Shown here piece after piece: positions 1-8,301 of a stretch of 41,904 bases of DNA. The translations under genes were made by a program, and so were the position numbers. How positions within the stretch are numbered: the first letter of the stretch is position 1; each line of letters begins with the position of its first letter. Below the pieces are notes generated by a model. The model saw only the letters and a program-made list of their open reading frames with translations. It ran no database searches and was not told the DNA's origin. This DNA comes from Pseudolabrys sp. (GTDB lineage Bacteria > Pseudomonadota > Alphaproteobacteria > Rhizobiales > Xanthobacteraceae): the NCBI GenBank assembly GCA_019689975.1, contig JADGGK010000021.1:1-41904 (forward strand), given 5' to 3'.

Positions 1-536
1 GGGCCGGAATCGGGCGGGGTTCCGGCCGCGGGCGATGCGGTCCATGCCTTGTAATCGGCTTCGGAAACCTCGGGCAGTTTCTTCAGAAATGCGACCACCG
101 ACCAAATTTCGTCATCCTTCATGCCGGCAAGCGCGAAACTCGGCATGCCGGTCATGTTGATGCCGTTCTTGATGACCCAGAACAGTTGCGGCGGCGTCAG
201 CTCCGCGACCACATCCTTCAGATCGGGCGGGTCCGGATGCAGTCCCTCGGAGAACGGCGCCCATTTCACGCCGGGGGCACCGTGGCACAGGGCGCAGCCG
301 TGCTCGGCGAATTCGCGCGCGCCGGCGCGGATCCGCGTCGGGTCCTCCAGCGGGGCGGGCGGTTGGTCGGTCGCATGCCGTTCGATCGAAACCGTGCGCA
401 CCTTGACCAGGGCCCATCGAACAAGGGCAGAATCTTCGGCAGTGCCGGCGACGCTGTAGAAGCCGCCGAAAAAAAATACCGCCGCGCCGACGCCGATGAT
501 GATCGCCAGTGCGCCAATGACCGCCAGAACACGCAT
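1..536 (-). CDS. c-type cytochrome, membrane-anchored or secreted (3' end cut by window edge)
   Basis: Reading the minus strand from the ATG at 536 gives at least 178 codons with no stop before the window edge. An N-terminal hydrophobic stretch (residues 2-26, ending FFFGG) fits an uncleaved anchor or signal peptide. The haem-binding motif CALCH covers residues 81-85, followed about 45 residues later by TGMPSF, whose Met131 is the likely axial ligand. This is the layout of a small class I monohaem cytochrome c (cytochrome_CBB3 type), an electron carrier on the periplasmic face. A purine-rich GGAGAC lies just before the start. It is divergent from hpnB and probably unrelated to hopanoids. The missing 3' end leaves total length and any second haem unknown. 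Confidence 0.85.
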   Translation of the reverse strand, partial: MRVLAVIGALAIIIGVGAAVFFFGGFYSVAGTAEDSALVRWALVKVRTVSIERHATDQPPAPLEDPTRIRAGAREFAEHGCALCHGAPGVKWAPFSEGLHPDPPDLKDVVAELTPPQLFWVIKNGINMTGMPSFALAGMKDDEIWSVVAFLKKLPEVSEADYKAWTASPAAGTPPDSG

Positions 537-794
537 GGGTGTCTCCGCTTAAGCCCGCCGAGACACATTATAGGAAATGCGCGGCGCATTGGCTATGCGC
601 CCTCGGCTCGGAGACGCGCGCGGCCCTCGGCCACGCAATACGGCAGGCTCGCCGATCACGATATAGTGGAACGGCGCAAGGGGCGACCGCATGGTCACAG
701 CTTGCGGTCCCCGTCGCTGGCGGCCGGAGGATGGAGACGCCGAACCGGTGACCGCGTCGTGAGTTAGTGCGGAGGCTGTTGCGGCGGACGAGCC

Positions 795-1955
795 ATGGAC
801 GTGATCGTCATATCGCTATGCTTGACGGCGTGGGCCTACCTGATTTTCGCCCGCGGAAGCTTCTGGACGTGCAACGTCCGCGACGACGCGCCGATCATGG
901 CACCGCGAGGCGGCTGGCCGGTGGTCACCGCAATCATCCCCGCGCGCGACGAAGCCGACGTCATCACGCATTCCATCCAGTCGCTTTTGCGGCAGGACTA
1001 TCCGGGCAAGCTGTCGCTGATCGTCGTCGACGACGGCAGCAGCGACGGCACGGCCGCGATCGCGACGACCGCGGCGTCGATGTCGGAGCATGGTCGGGAC
1101 ATGACCGTCATGACCGGCAGCCCGCCGCCGACCGGATGGACCGGCAAGCTCTGGGCGGTCGCGCAAGGCGTTCGCGCCGCGGGCGGACAGAAGGAGGCAC
1201 CGGCTTATCTGCTGCTGACCGACGCGGACATCGCGCATGCGCCGGACAGTCTGGCATGGCTCGTATCGCAGGCTGCCAAAGGCGGCTACGTGCTCACCTC
1301 CTTGATGGCAATGTTGCGCTGCCGGAGCTTCGCCGAGCGCTTCCACGTGCCGGCGTTCATATATTTCTTCCAGATGTTGTTTCCGTTCGCGTGGGTCCGT
1401 CGTCCCCATTCCCGGCATGCCGCGGCAGCGGGCGGATGCATGCTGGTTGACGTCGATGCGCTGCGCAAGGCGGGCGGCATCGAGAGCATCCGCGGCGCGC
1501 TGATTGACGACTGCGCCCTGGCCGCGCGGCTCAAGGCGCAGGGTCCGATCTGGCTGGGGTTGACGCGGCGCGTGAACAGCCTGCGTCCCTATCGAAACTT
1601 TGCCGACATGTGCCGCATGGTGGCCCGCTCCGCCTATGCGCAGCTTGGCTACTCGCCGCTCGCGCTCATCGCGACGACGGCGGCCATGCTCCTCGTTTTC
1701 GTCGTGCCCGTTCCCTTCGCGTTTCTTGCGACGGGTTTCGCGCAGGCCGCCGGCTGTGCGGCATGGCTCGCCATGGCGGCCACATTTCAACCGGTTCTGC
1801 GCTACTATCGGCTTTCGCCGTTGTGGGGCCTTGCATTGCCCGCAATCGCCTCGGTCTACGTGCTTTACACGCTGTTGTCAGCGTATCAGCATATTCGCGG
1901 CCGCGGCGGACATTGGAAGGGGCGTGTCCATTTTCGTGCGCAAGGCTTGTCATGA
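795..1955 (+). CDS. hpnB: hopene-associated glycosyltransferase HpnB
   Basis: A 386-residue family 2 glycosyltransferase of the hopene-associated HpnB type. It opens with a membrane-like segment (residues 3-20), then the GT-A fold: a nucleotide-sugar-binding stretch VVTAIIPARDEAD, the Asp pair D79-D80 in VVDDGSSDGT, and the metal-binding DxD-type TDAD at residues 142-145. The C-terminal third is hydrophobic and contains two or three likely membrane helices. It is the first gene of a five-gene operon and its TGA overlaps the hpnC ATG (ATGA). The ATG at 795 has only a weak Shine-Dalgarno sequence. Known for the family: it co-occurs with hopanoid genes. Its exact acceptor is not established, so attachment of a sugar to a hopanoid or related lipid is inference. 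Confidence 0.87.
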   Translation: MDVIVISLCLTAWAYLIFARGSFWTCNVRDDAPIMAPRGGWPVVTAIIPARDEADVITHSIQSLLRQDYPGKLSLIVVDDGSSDGTAAIATTAASMSEHGRDMTVMTGSPPPTGWTGKLWAVAQGVRAAGGQKEAPAYLLLTDADIAHAPDSLAWLVSQAAKGGYVLTSLMAMLRCRSFAERFHVPAFIYFFQMLFPFAWVRRPHSRHAAAAGGCMLVDVDALRKAGGIESIRGALIDDCALAARLKAQGPIWLGLTRRVNSLRPYRNFADMCRMVARSAYAQLGYSPLALIATTAAMLLVFVVPVPFAFLATGFAQAAGCAAWLAMAATFQPVLRYYRLSPLWGLALPAIASVYVLYTLLSAYQHIRGRGGHWKGRVHFRAQGLS

Positions 1956-2830
1956 AAGAAAGCACGCAATTCCGATCAGGGAAAGGCCATCGCGACGAGA
2001 ATTTTCCGGTTGCCTCCTGGCTCATCCGGCCGCAGCATCGATCCGTGATCCTTGCGTTCTACGAATTCGTCCGTACGGCGGATGACATTTCCGATCATCC
2101 CCGGTTGTCGGCGGGCGACAAGCTTGCCCGTCTGGACCGGCTCGAGTCGAGCCTGTTGGGAAAGGACGACCAGGAAACGGTCGGCGTCGCGTTGCGCGAG
2201 AGTTTGCGGGAGCGCCAGCTGACCGCGCAGCACGCGCTTGATTTGCTGAGCGCGTTCCGCCAGGACGTGACCAAGCTCCGCTACACCAACTGGGATGATC
2301 TGATCGACTACTGCAGCCGCTCGGCCATGCCGGTCGGCCGTTTCGTGCTCGACGTACACGGGGAATCGCGCACGACATGGCCGGCATCGGACGCGCTTTG
2401 CGCCGCCTTGCAGATCATCAATCATCTTCAGGATTGCGCGACCGACTATCGGGCGCTCAATCGCGTCTATCTTCCGCTCGATGCGCTGGCGCTGCATGCC
2501 GTCGACGTCAGCGCCCTGGCCGAGAGTCGCGCCAGCCCGTCGCTGCGCATCTGCCTTCATGCCCTTGCGGCGCGGACGGCGCAGCTGCTCGCGCAAAGCC
2601 GCCCTCTGCCTCATCTCGTGAGCGACGCGCGCCTGGCCATGGAAATCGCCGTGATCCAGCGCCTCGCCGCACGCCTCGTCGTCTTGCTCCAGCGGCGCGA
2701 TCCCCTGTCCGAGCGCGTCCACCTCGCACGGCCCGCGGCCTTGACCCTGGGCATAGGGGCCGTGGCCGGCTGCCTGTTGGGGCGCCTGCTGCGCGTCGTG
2801 ACCACTGCCGAGCGGTTGCAGACGCCATGA
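1952..2830 (+). CDS. hpnC: hydroxysqualene synthase HpnC
   Basis: A 292-residue squalene/phytoene-synthase-fold protein. In the hopanoid route HpnC converts presqualene diphosphate to hydroxysqualene. Both Asp-rich, Mg-diphosphate-binding motifs are visible: DDISD at residues 44-48 and DCATD at 161-165. An open frame continues upstream, but the ATG at 1952 is chosen because it makes the ATGA overlap with hpnB and gives the usual family length. The stop overlaps hpnD in the same way. Assignment as HpnC rather than HpnD rests on gene order (first of the two paralogues) and on the NFPVASWLI and HRSVILAFYEFVRTADDISD-type N-terminus. Confidence 0.92.
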   Translation: MKESTQFRSGKGHRDENFPVASWLIRPQHRSVILAFYEFVRTADDISDHPRLSAGDKLARLDRLESSLLGKDDQETVGVALRESLRERQLTAQHALDLLSAFRQDVTKLRYTNWDDLIDYCSRSAMPVGRFVLDVHGESRTTWPASDALCAALQIINHLQDCATDYRALNRVYLPLDALALHAVDVSALAESRASPSLRICLHALAARTAQLLAQSRPLPHLVSDARLAMEIAVIQRLAARLVVLLQRRDPLSERVHLARPAALTLGIGAVAGCLLGRLLRVVTTAERLQTP

Positions 2831-3675
2831 GCCTCGCCCTTCCGCGCTCCGACGATGGCCGGCCGGTTGCCGCGGCAAGGGCCGGGCGCAGCTCGTTTTA
2901 CTTCGCCATGCGGATTCTCGGGCGCGAGCAGCGCGACGCCATGTTCGAAATCTACGCGTTTTGTCGCCAAGTGGACGACATCGCCGACAGCGAGGCCGCA
3001 CGCGAATGGCGTCTCGCCCGGCTCGAACAGTGGCGGGAAGCGATCGAGGCCCTCTATGCGGGTTCCGTGCCGGACGAACTCGCGGGGCTTTCGCGTGCGA
3101 TCGAGCGCTTTTCCCTCGCCAAGGCGGATTTTCTCGCGATCCTCGACGGCATGAGGATGGACGCCGCGGAAGACATTCGTGCCCCGGATCTCGAACGACT
3201 CGATCTTTACTGCGACCGCGTCGCCAGCGCGGTCGGTCGGCTGTCGGTCCGGGTTTTCGGCATGGAGGAACGGCACGGTCGGGCGCTCGCCCATCATCTC
3301 GGTCGGGCGCTGCAATTGACGAACATCCTTCGCGACTTGGACGAGGACGCGGCGGTTGGCCGGCTTTATCTGCCGCGCGAGGCGCTTGTATCGGTCGGCA
3401 TCGACGCGACGGATCCGCAGGTCGTATTGTCCCATCCGGCTCTCGGCGACGCCTGCGCGCACGTGGTCGAGCGCGCGCGCGGCCATTTCATCCGTTCGGA
3501 GAACATCATGAGGCTCTGCCCCCGCCGCACCGTGCGCGCGCCGCGCATCATGGCAGCGGCCTATCGACTGATGCTCGAGGATTTGGCGGCGAGAGGCTGG
3601 CGTGCGCCGCGCCGGCGCGTGCGCGTCAATCGCCCCCGCCTGTTGTGGATCGCCTTGCGTCATGCGTTCGCCTGA
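2827..3675 (+). CDS. hpnD: presqualene diphosphate synthase HpnD
   Basis: A 282-residue paralogue of the preceding gene. HpnD joins two farnesyl diphosphates head to head to form presqualene diphosphate, the first committed step to squalene in this bacterial route. The sequence shows FYFAMRIL near residue 24, the first Asp motif DDIAD (50-54) and the second NILRDLDED (D170 and D174), followed by GRLYLP, all typical of squalene/phytoene synthases. The ATG at 2827 overlaps the hpnC stop by four bases. The 3' end overlaps hpnE by 14 bases, so translation of hpnC, hpnD and hpnE is probably coupled. Confidence 0.94.
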   Translation: MSLALPRSDDGRPVAAARAGRSSFYFAMRILGREQRDAMFEIYAFCRQVDDIADSEAAREWRLARLEQWREAIEALYAGSVPDELAGLSRAIERFSLAKADFLAILDGMRMDAAEDIRAPDLERLDLYCDRVASAVGRLSVRVFGMEERHGRALAHHLGRALQLTNILRDLDEDAAVGRLYLPREALVSVGIDATDPQVVLSHPALGDACAHVVERARGHFIRSENIMRLCPRRTVRAPRIMAAAYRLMLEDLAARGWRAPRRRVRVNRPRLLWIALRHAFA

Positions 3676-4933
3676 TCGCGGTACCGTCCACATCGTCGGC
3701 GCCGGACTTGCCGGGCTCGCCGCCGCCGTGGAGCTTGCGGGCGCGGGCCGGCCGATCGTGATCCACGAAGCGACGCGCCACGCGGGAGGCCGTTGCCGCT
3801 CCTATCCCGATGCGGCGACCGGAATGACCATAGACAACGGAACGCATCTGATCCTGGCGGGAAACGGCGCCGTGCTTTCCTATGTGCGGCAGATCGGCGC
3901 CGAGGGGGAACTGCGCGCGCCGGCGGAGGCGCAATTTCCCTTTGTCGACCTTGCCGACAATCGCCGCTGGATATTGCAGCTTGGAACGACGCGTTTTCCA
4001 TGGTGGATTTTCAGCAGACGCCGCCGCGTGCCGGATACCGCGCTGCGCGATTACCTCGGACTCGTTCGTCTGCTCGCGTTTTCGACCGATCGGCCGATCG
4101 GCTCCCTGCTCGATGCGGGAAGCAGGCTCTACCAGCGTCTGCTGCGGCCGTTCCTTCTCGCCGCGCTCAACATCGATCCCAGCGAAGGCTCCGCGACGCT
4201 CGCCCGAGCGGTCATAGGGGCGACGCTGATGCAGGGCGGCAGAGCCTGTCGCCCATTCCTCGCCCGCGGCGCCATCGGCGATGCCCTGGTCGAGCCGACG
4301 CTCCGCTATCTCAAGGCGCGCGGCGTGTCGGTGTCCTTTGGCGACGAGCTGGTCGGCTTCGACGGCCATGAGGGCATGCTCTCGCGGCTCGATTTCACCG
4401 GCGGACCACTGCATCTTTCCGCGCATGACTCGGTGATCCTTGCGGTCCCCGCCTATGTCGCAGGCGGTCTCGTCCCCGGCCTGAAGGTACCGACGCTGTT
4501 CCGCGGCATCGTCAATGCGCATTTCCGCGTCGATCCGCCGCCGGGCGCGCCGCCGATGCTGGGCGTCCTCAACGGCACCAGCGAGTGGATCTTTGCGCAT
4601 GCCGGACGCATGTCCGCGACCATCAGCGATGCCGGCCGCCTGTTCGATCTGCCGCGCCGGCGGCTTGCCGAGATGATCTGGCATGACGTGGCCCGAATCT
4701 ACGGTCTTCCGGAAACGCTTCCGTCGTGGCAAATCGTCCGCGAGCGGCGTGCGACATTCGCCGCCACGCCGGAGCAGAACGCGCTGCGCCCCGATGCCGT
4801 GACCCGGTGGCGCAACCTGTTTCTGGCCGGTGACTGGACCGCGACCGGTCTTCCGGCGACGCTGGAAGGAGCCATTCGCTCGGGTCGTCGCGCCGCCCGG
4901 CTTGTCGCTGCCAGACTGAGAACGGTGCCATGA
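3662..4933 (+). CDS. hpnE: hydroxysqualene dehydroxylase HpnE
   Basis: A 423-residue FAD-dependent amine-oxidase/phytoene-desaturase-family protein. HpnE reductively removes the hydroxyl of hydroxysqualene to give squalene. The N-terminal dinucleotide-binding fold is HIVGAGLAGLAAAVEL (GxGxxG at residues 13-18), and the C-terminal FAD-contact region reads LFLAGDWTATGLPATLEGAI, as in this family. The ATG at 3662 lies inside the end of hpnD (14-base overlap) and puts the FAD motif at the expected distance from the start; an upstream in-frame start would add about 20 Arg-rich residues unlike the family. The stop overlaps shc by ATGA. Confidence 0.94.
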   Translation: MRSPDRGTVHIVGAGLAGLAAAVELAGAGRPIVIHEATRHAGGRCRSYPDAATGMTIDNGTHLILAGNGAVLSYVRQIGAEGELRAPAEAQFPFVDLADNRRWILQLGTTRFPWWIFSRRRRVPDTALRDYLGLVRLLAFSTDRPIGSLLDAGSRLYQRLLRPFLLAALNIDPSEGSATLARAVIGATLMQGGRACRPFLARGAIGDALVEPTLRYLKARGVSVSFGDELVGFDGHEGMLSRLDFTGGPLHLSAHDSVILAVPAYVAGGLVPGLKVPTLFRGIVNAHFRVDPPPGAPPMLGVLNGTSEWIFAHAGRMSATISDAGRLFDLPRRRLAEMIWHDVARIYGLPETLPSWQIVRERRATFAATPEQNALRPDAVTRWRNLFLAGDWTATGLPATLEGAIRSGRRAARLVAARLRTVP

Positions 4934-6891
4934 GATTTGCAGTTGGCGATCAGCAGGCCGCGCAGGAGCGCGGGGAGAATATCGTCGGCGCCGTCGATGC
5001 GGCGCTCGCGTCCTTGTTGCGACGGCAGAATCCGGACGGGCATTGGGTGTTCGAGCTCGAAGCCGATGCCACCATACCGGCGGAATACATCCTGCTGCGG
5101 CATTGTCGCGGCGAACCGGTAGACCCGACGCTCGAGCGCAAGATCGCCCACTATCTGCGGCGCATCCAGGGCGAACACGGCGGCTGGCCGCTTTATCACC
5201 ACGGCGATTTCGACATGAGTGCCAGCGTGAAGGCCTATTTCGCACTGAAGATGATCGGCGACGACCCGGAGGCTGATCATATGCGGCGCGCGCGCGAGGC
5301 GATCCTGGCGCGCGGCGGGGCGACCCATTGCAACGTATTCACGCGCGTGCTGCTGTGCCTGTACGGAATTCTCGATTGGCGCAGCGTGCCGGAGATGCCG
5401 GTCGAGATCATGCTGCTGCCGCGCTGGTTTCCGTTTCACCTTTCAAAGGTGTCGTATTGGGCAAGGACCGTCCTCGTCCCCTTGCTGGTGTTGCAGGCGC
5501 TCAAGCCGAGAGCAAGGAATCCGCGCGCGATTACGATCAACGAGCTCTTCCTGGAAGTTCCGGAAAAAATCCGATTGGCGCCCAAAGCCCCGCATCAGAG
5601 TTGGGTGTGGTTCTCGCTGTTCCGGGTGATCGACATCGTGTTACGCCCGTTGGTTCGCCTCTTCCCGCGGCGATTGCGGCAACGCGCGATTGATCGGGCG
5701 GTGACGTTCGTGACCGAGCGGTTGAACGGAGAGGACGGTTTGGGCGCGATTTTTCCCGCAATGGCCAACGCTGTCCTGATGTTCGACACGCTGGGGCAGC
5801 CGGCGAAGGCCAAGGTCGCGCGAGACTCCGTCGAGCGACTGCTGGCCGTCGGGAACGACGAGGCTTATTGCCAGCCTTGCGTGTCGCCGGTCTGGGACAC
5901 CGCGCTTGCCGCCCATACGCTTTTGGAGATCGGCAGCGAGCAGGCCGTCGCCTCGGCGATGCGCGGCCTCGACTGGCTGGTCCCTCGGCAGGTGCTCGAC
6001 GTCGCCGGTGACTGGTCGGTCGAACGGCCGGCGGTGAGACCCGGCGGTTGGGCGTTCCAATATGCCAATCCGCATTATCCCGATCTCGACGACACCGCCG
6101 TGGTGGTCATGGCGATGGACCGCGCACGGCGTGCGGGCGCCGGCGATCGTTACGAGCGGTCGATTGCGCGCGGCGCGGAATGGGTGAGGGGGCTGCAAAG
6201 CAGCAACGGCGGCTGGGCCGCGTTCGACGCCGACAATACCTACGATTATCTGAACAATATCCCTTTCGCCGATCACGGCGCGCTCATCGATCCGCCGACC
6301 GAGGACGTGACGGCGCGCTGTCTTTCGATGCTGGCACAGCTCGGCGCGACGCTCGATACGGACGACGCGCTGCGCCGCGGCGTCGCCTATCTTCAGGCTC
6401 GGCAGACGCGCGACGGCAGTTGGTACGGCCGTTGGGGAATGAACTATATCTACGGCACCTGGTCGGTGTTGTGTGCCCTCAATGCCTGCGGCGTGTCCCA
6501 CGCTTCGCCATGCGTCGCCAAAGCGGCGGAATGGTTGGTGTCGATTCAGAATCCGGACGGCGGCTGGGGCGAGGACGGAACGAGCTATCGGCTCGATTAT
6601 CGCGGTCACGAGCCCGCGCCAAGCACGGCATCGCAGACCGCCTGGGCCCTGCTGGGCCTGATGGCATGCGGGCACGTCGGTCATCCGGCGACGGCACGCG
6701 GGATTCAGTATCTGCTGCGCACGCAGGGAGAGGACGGGTTCTGGAAGGAGGAAAGGTTCACGGCTACCGGATTTCCGCGCGTCTTCTATCTCCGGTATCA
6801 CGGCTACAGCAAATATTTTCCGCTCTGGGCGCTTGCGCGCTATCGACGCCTGACGGAGAGCAACTCGTCGACGGTGGCGAGCGGCATGTAG
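4930..6891 (+). CDS. shc: squalene-hopene cyclase
   Basis: A 653-residue class II triterpene cyclase that folds and protonates squalene to give hopene/hopanol at the inner membrane. The catalytic acid motif DLDDTA is present, with D385, D387 and D388. Several QW-type repeats are visible, for example near residues 34-50 (LLRRQNPDGHWVFELE), 423-435 (LQSSNGGWAAFDA), and in the C-terminal half (QTRDGSWYGRWG, QNPDGGWGEDG, TQGEDGFWKEE). The length fits bacterial cyclases. It is the last gene of the hpnBCDE-shc operon. In many relatives hpnG follows directly, but here the next gene is on the opposite strand. Confidence 0.97.
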   Translation: MRFAVGDQQAAQERGENIVGAVDAALASLLRRQNPDGHWVFELEADATIPAEYILLRHCRGEPVDPTLERKIAHYLRRIQGEHGGWPLYHHGDFDMSASVKAYFALKMIGDDPEADHMRRAREAILARGGATHCNVFTRVLLCLYGILDWRSVPEMPVEIMLLPRWFPFHLSKVSYWARTVLVPLLVLQALKPRARNPRAITINELFLEVPEKIRLAPKAPHQSWVWFSLFRVIDIVLRPLVRLFPRRLRQRAIDRAVTFVTERLNGEDGLGAIFPAMANAVLMFDTLGQPAKAKVARDSVERLLAVGNDEAYCQPCVSPVWDTALAAHTLLEIGSEQAVASAMRGLDWLVPRQVLDVAGDWSVERPAVRPGGWAFQYANPHYPDLDDTAVVVMAMDRARRAGAGDRYERSIARGAEWVRGLQSSNGGWAAFDADNTYDYLNNIPFADHGALIDPPTEDVTARCLSMLAQLGATLDTDDALRRGVAYLQARQTRDGSWYGRWGMNYIYGTWSVLCALNACGVSHASPCVAKAAEWLVSIQNPDGGWGEDGTSYRLDYRGHEPAPSTASQTAWALLGLMACGHVGHPATARGIQYLLRTQGEDGFWKEERFTATGFPRVFYLRYHGYSKYFPLWALARYRRLTESNSSTVASGM

Positions 6892-6980
6892 GACCTCGAC
6901 GCATCCATCGCTGATCCATGACCGGCGCCTCGCCGTCATCGCGCGCCCGCTGTGTCCCTCCCGTGAGGCTCGGTCCCTCC

Positions 6981-7010
6981 CGTCACTGCGGGCGAAGCGA
7001 AGCAATCCGG
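6981..7010 (+). repeat. dispersed REP-like repeat unit (degenerate, single)
   Basis: A 30-base block with the ends CGTCACTGCG and GAAGCAATCCGG matches the two cores seen in the repeats at 38274 and 41684-41904 (CGTCATTGCGAG and CGAAGCAATCC). It sits between the convergent shc and Spy/CpxP-like genes. This is one member of a dispersed intergenic repeat family common in rhizobial-type genomes. Confidence 0.6.
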
Positions 7011-7125
7011 GCGACGGCGTCACGGTTGCGGGCGCCATGCATGAGGCGCGGCCAGGGACTGGATCGCTGCGTCGCCGCCGGCGCGGCGCCATGGCGGCGC
7101 CGGTTGCATCGCAACGGAGCCGGCG

Positions 7126-8238
7126 CTAGCGGCCGAGCGAGGAGAGACGCATCTTCTGCTCGTCGTTGAGCTGCATGCGCAATCCGTTCAAGGCTTCCCG
7201 CACGGCCATTGCGGCGTAATTGATGCTCGCCAGCCGGGCGTTCGCCGCGTCAAGCCGGCCGATCGGATCGTCGGCGATGGGTTGCATGCAGGCTGCCGAC
7301 AGCATCTTCGCCATGTCGCTTGAGACCTTGCGCAGCGCCGCGGTCGCTTGCGTCGCTTCCGCCGGCAATCGGAGCGCCGCCTCGATCTCGCCGTTCAGCC
7401 TCTCGGCGGCCTGCATGTTCGACGCCGCACACGCGCGCTCCTGGCGACCCGCTGTTTCCTTCGCCGCCTTTGCGCCGCGCTTTTCCTCGTTCGACGGCGC
7501 CTTGAGCTTGGCCTTCTGGCCGTCGTCCAGGATGTCATAAAAGGCCTGGAGCGGCGTGCGAATATAGATCCCCGCGTCGCGAATGGCCCACAAGCGCCGG
7601 ACCATAGCGTCAAGGCGCGCCTCCGGCGTCGCCGCCATCTCGTCCGGACAAGCGGCCTTGTTGAGGCCCGTCACCGCTTGATTGATCGCCTGCTGCAGCC
7701 TTTCGAGCGCGGCGTCCTGGACCGCATTGAGCTGCAGCATCTGCCCGACGACGGCGGTCGGCCATCGATCGTCGGTCGCCTGCGGATCGCCGCAGCCGGC
7801 GGCATCCGCCACGGCCGCGGACGCGACGCGGCTCGCCCTGCGGGTCGCGGCCAGGCCTGTCGTCGTCGCGGTGATGAGATTGAATCCTTGCGCGCGGACG
7901 AGCGGGGCGCCCTCCGCGGGCCAGAAGGTATAGGTGACGATCTGTTCGAACGCCTCGGGCCATGCCGGCAATCCGGAATGGCCGAAATGGGAGCGGTCCG
8001 TCCGTCGCTCTTTCGGCAGGGATGCGGTCCGCGCGTCTCGGCCCATCCGGTCGCGTCGATAATGATGCCGCCGGTGATATCCGAGGATCCCCATCATTTC
8101 GCGGAACGGCCGCGTTACCGCTCCGAACACGCCGCCAGGCGACAACTGCGCCATCGCGGCGGCGGCACCCGGCACGGGCGCGGCGAGCAGGAGAGCGGCG
8201 AAGATGAAGAAGATGCATCGCGCGCGCATCGTTCTCAC
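7126..8238 (-). CDS. Spy/CpxP-like LTXXQ-motif periplasmic protein
   Basis: A 370-residue exported protein with a clear signal peptide (MRTMRARCIFFIFAALLLAAPVPG, cleavage probably after GAAAA). The mature part is helical and contains two LTXXQ-like motifs, ILDDGQKAKL near the middle and QLNDEQKMRL close to the C-terminus, the hallmark of Spy/CpxP periplasmic chaperone-like proteins. It is longer than classical Spy (about 160 residues), like the two-motif versions found in rhizobia. The start is supported by GGGAGGTGAG a few bases upstream. A sigma-EcfG-like sequence sits just ahead at 8265-8290. A role in envelope stress or protein folding is inferred from the family. The hopanoid neighbours suggest an envelope theme but no direct link. 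Confidence 0.75.
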   Translation of the reverse strand: MRTMRARCIFFIFAALLLAAPVPGAAAAMAQLSPGGVFGAVTRPFREMMGILGYHRRHHYRRDRMGRDARTASLPKERRTDRSHFGHSGLPAWPEAFEQIVTYTFWPAEGAPLVRAQGFNLITATTTGLAATRRASRVASAAVADAAGCGDPQATDDRWPTAVVGQMLQLNAVQDAALERLQQAINQAVTGLNKAACPDEMAATPEARLDAMVRRLWAIRDAGIYIRTPLQAFYDILDDGQKAKLKAPSNEEKRGAKAAKETAGRQERACAASNMQAAERLNGEIEAALRLPAEATQATAALRKVSSDMAKMLSAACMQPIADDPIGRLDAANARLASINYAAMAVREALNGLRMQLNDEQKMRLSSLGR

Positions 8239-8264
8239 CTCCCGACCGGAAGATGCTCAGCACT

Positions 8265-8290
8265 AATGCGCTCGCCGCTCGCGCGGTTCC
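8265..8290 (-). promoter_or_regulatory. possible ECF (EcfG-type) promoter before the Spy/CpxP-like gene
   Basis: On the minus strand, GGAAC (8290-8286) is followed after 17 bases by CATT (8268-8265), one mismatch from the alphaproteobacterial general-stress sigma-EcfG consensus GGAAC-N16/17-CGTT. It is about 27 bases before the start codon at 8238, which would leave a short leader with a good ribosome-binding site. Such a match can arise by chance in this GC-rich DNA. Confidence 0.3.
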
Positions 8291-8301
8291 CTCCGGCCGC
8301 G

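Noticed and set aside
5641-7092. 483-codon minus-strand frame across the 3' half of shc
   Set aside because: Arg/His-rich shadow of squalene-hopene cyclase with no recognisable domain.
7071-7113. GC-rich inverted repeats between shc and the Spy/CpxP-like gene as a bidirectional terminator
   Set aside because: The arms are imperfect and there is no T tract on either side; the region is simply GCC/GGC-rich.
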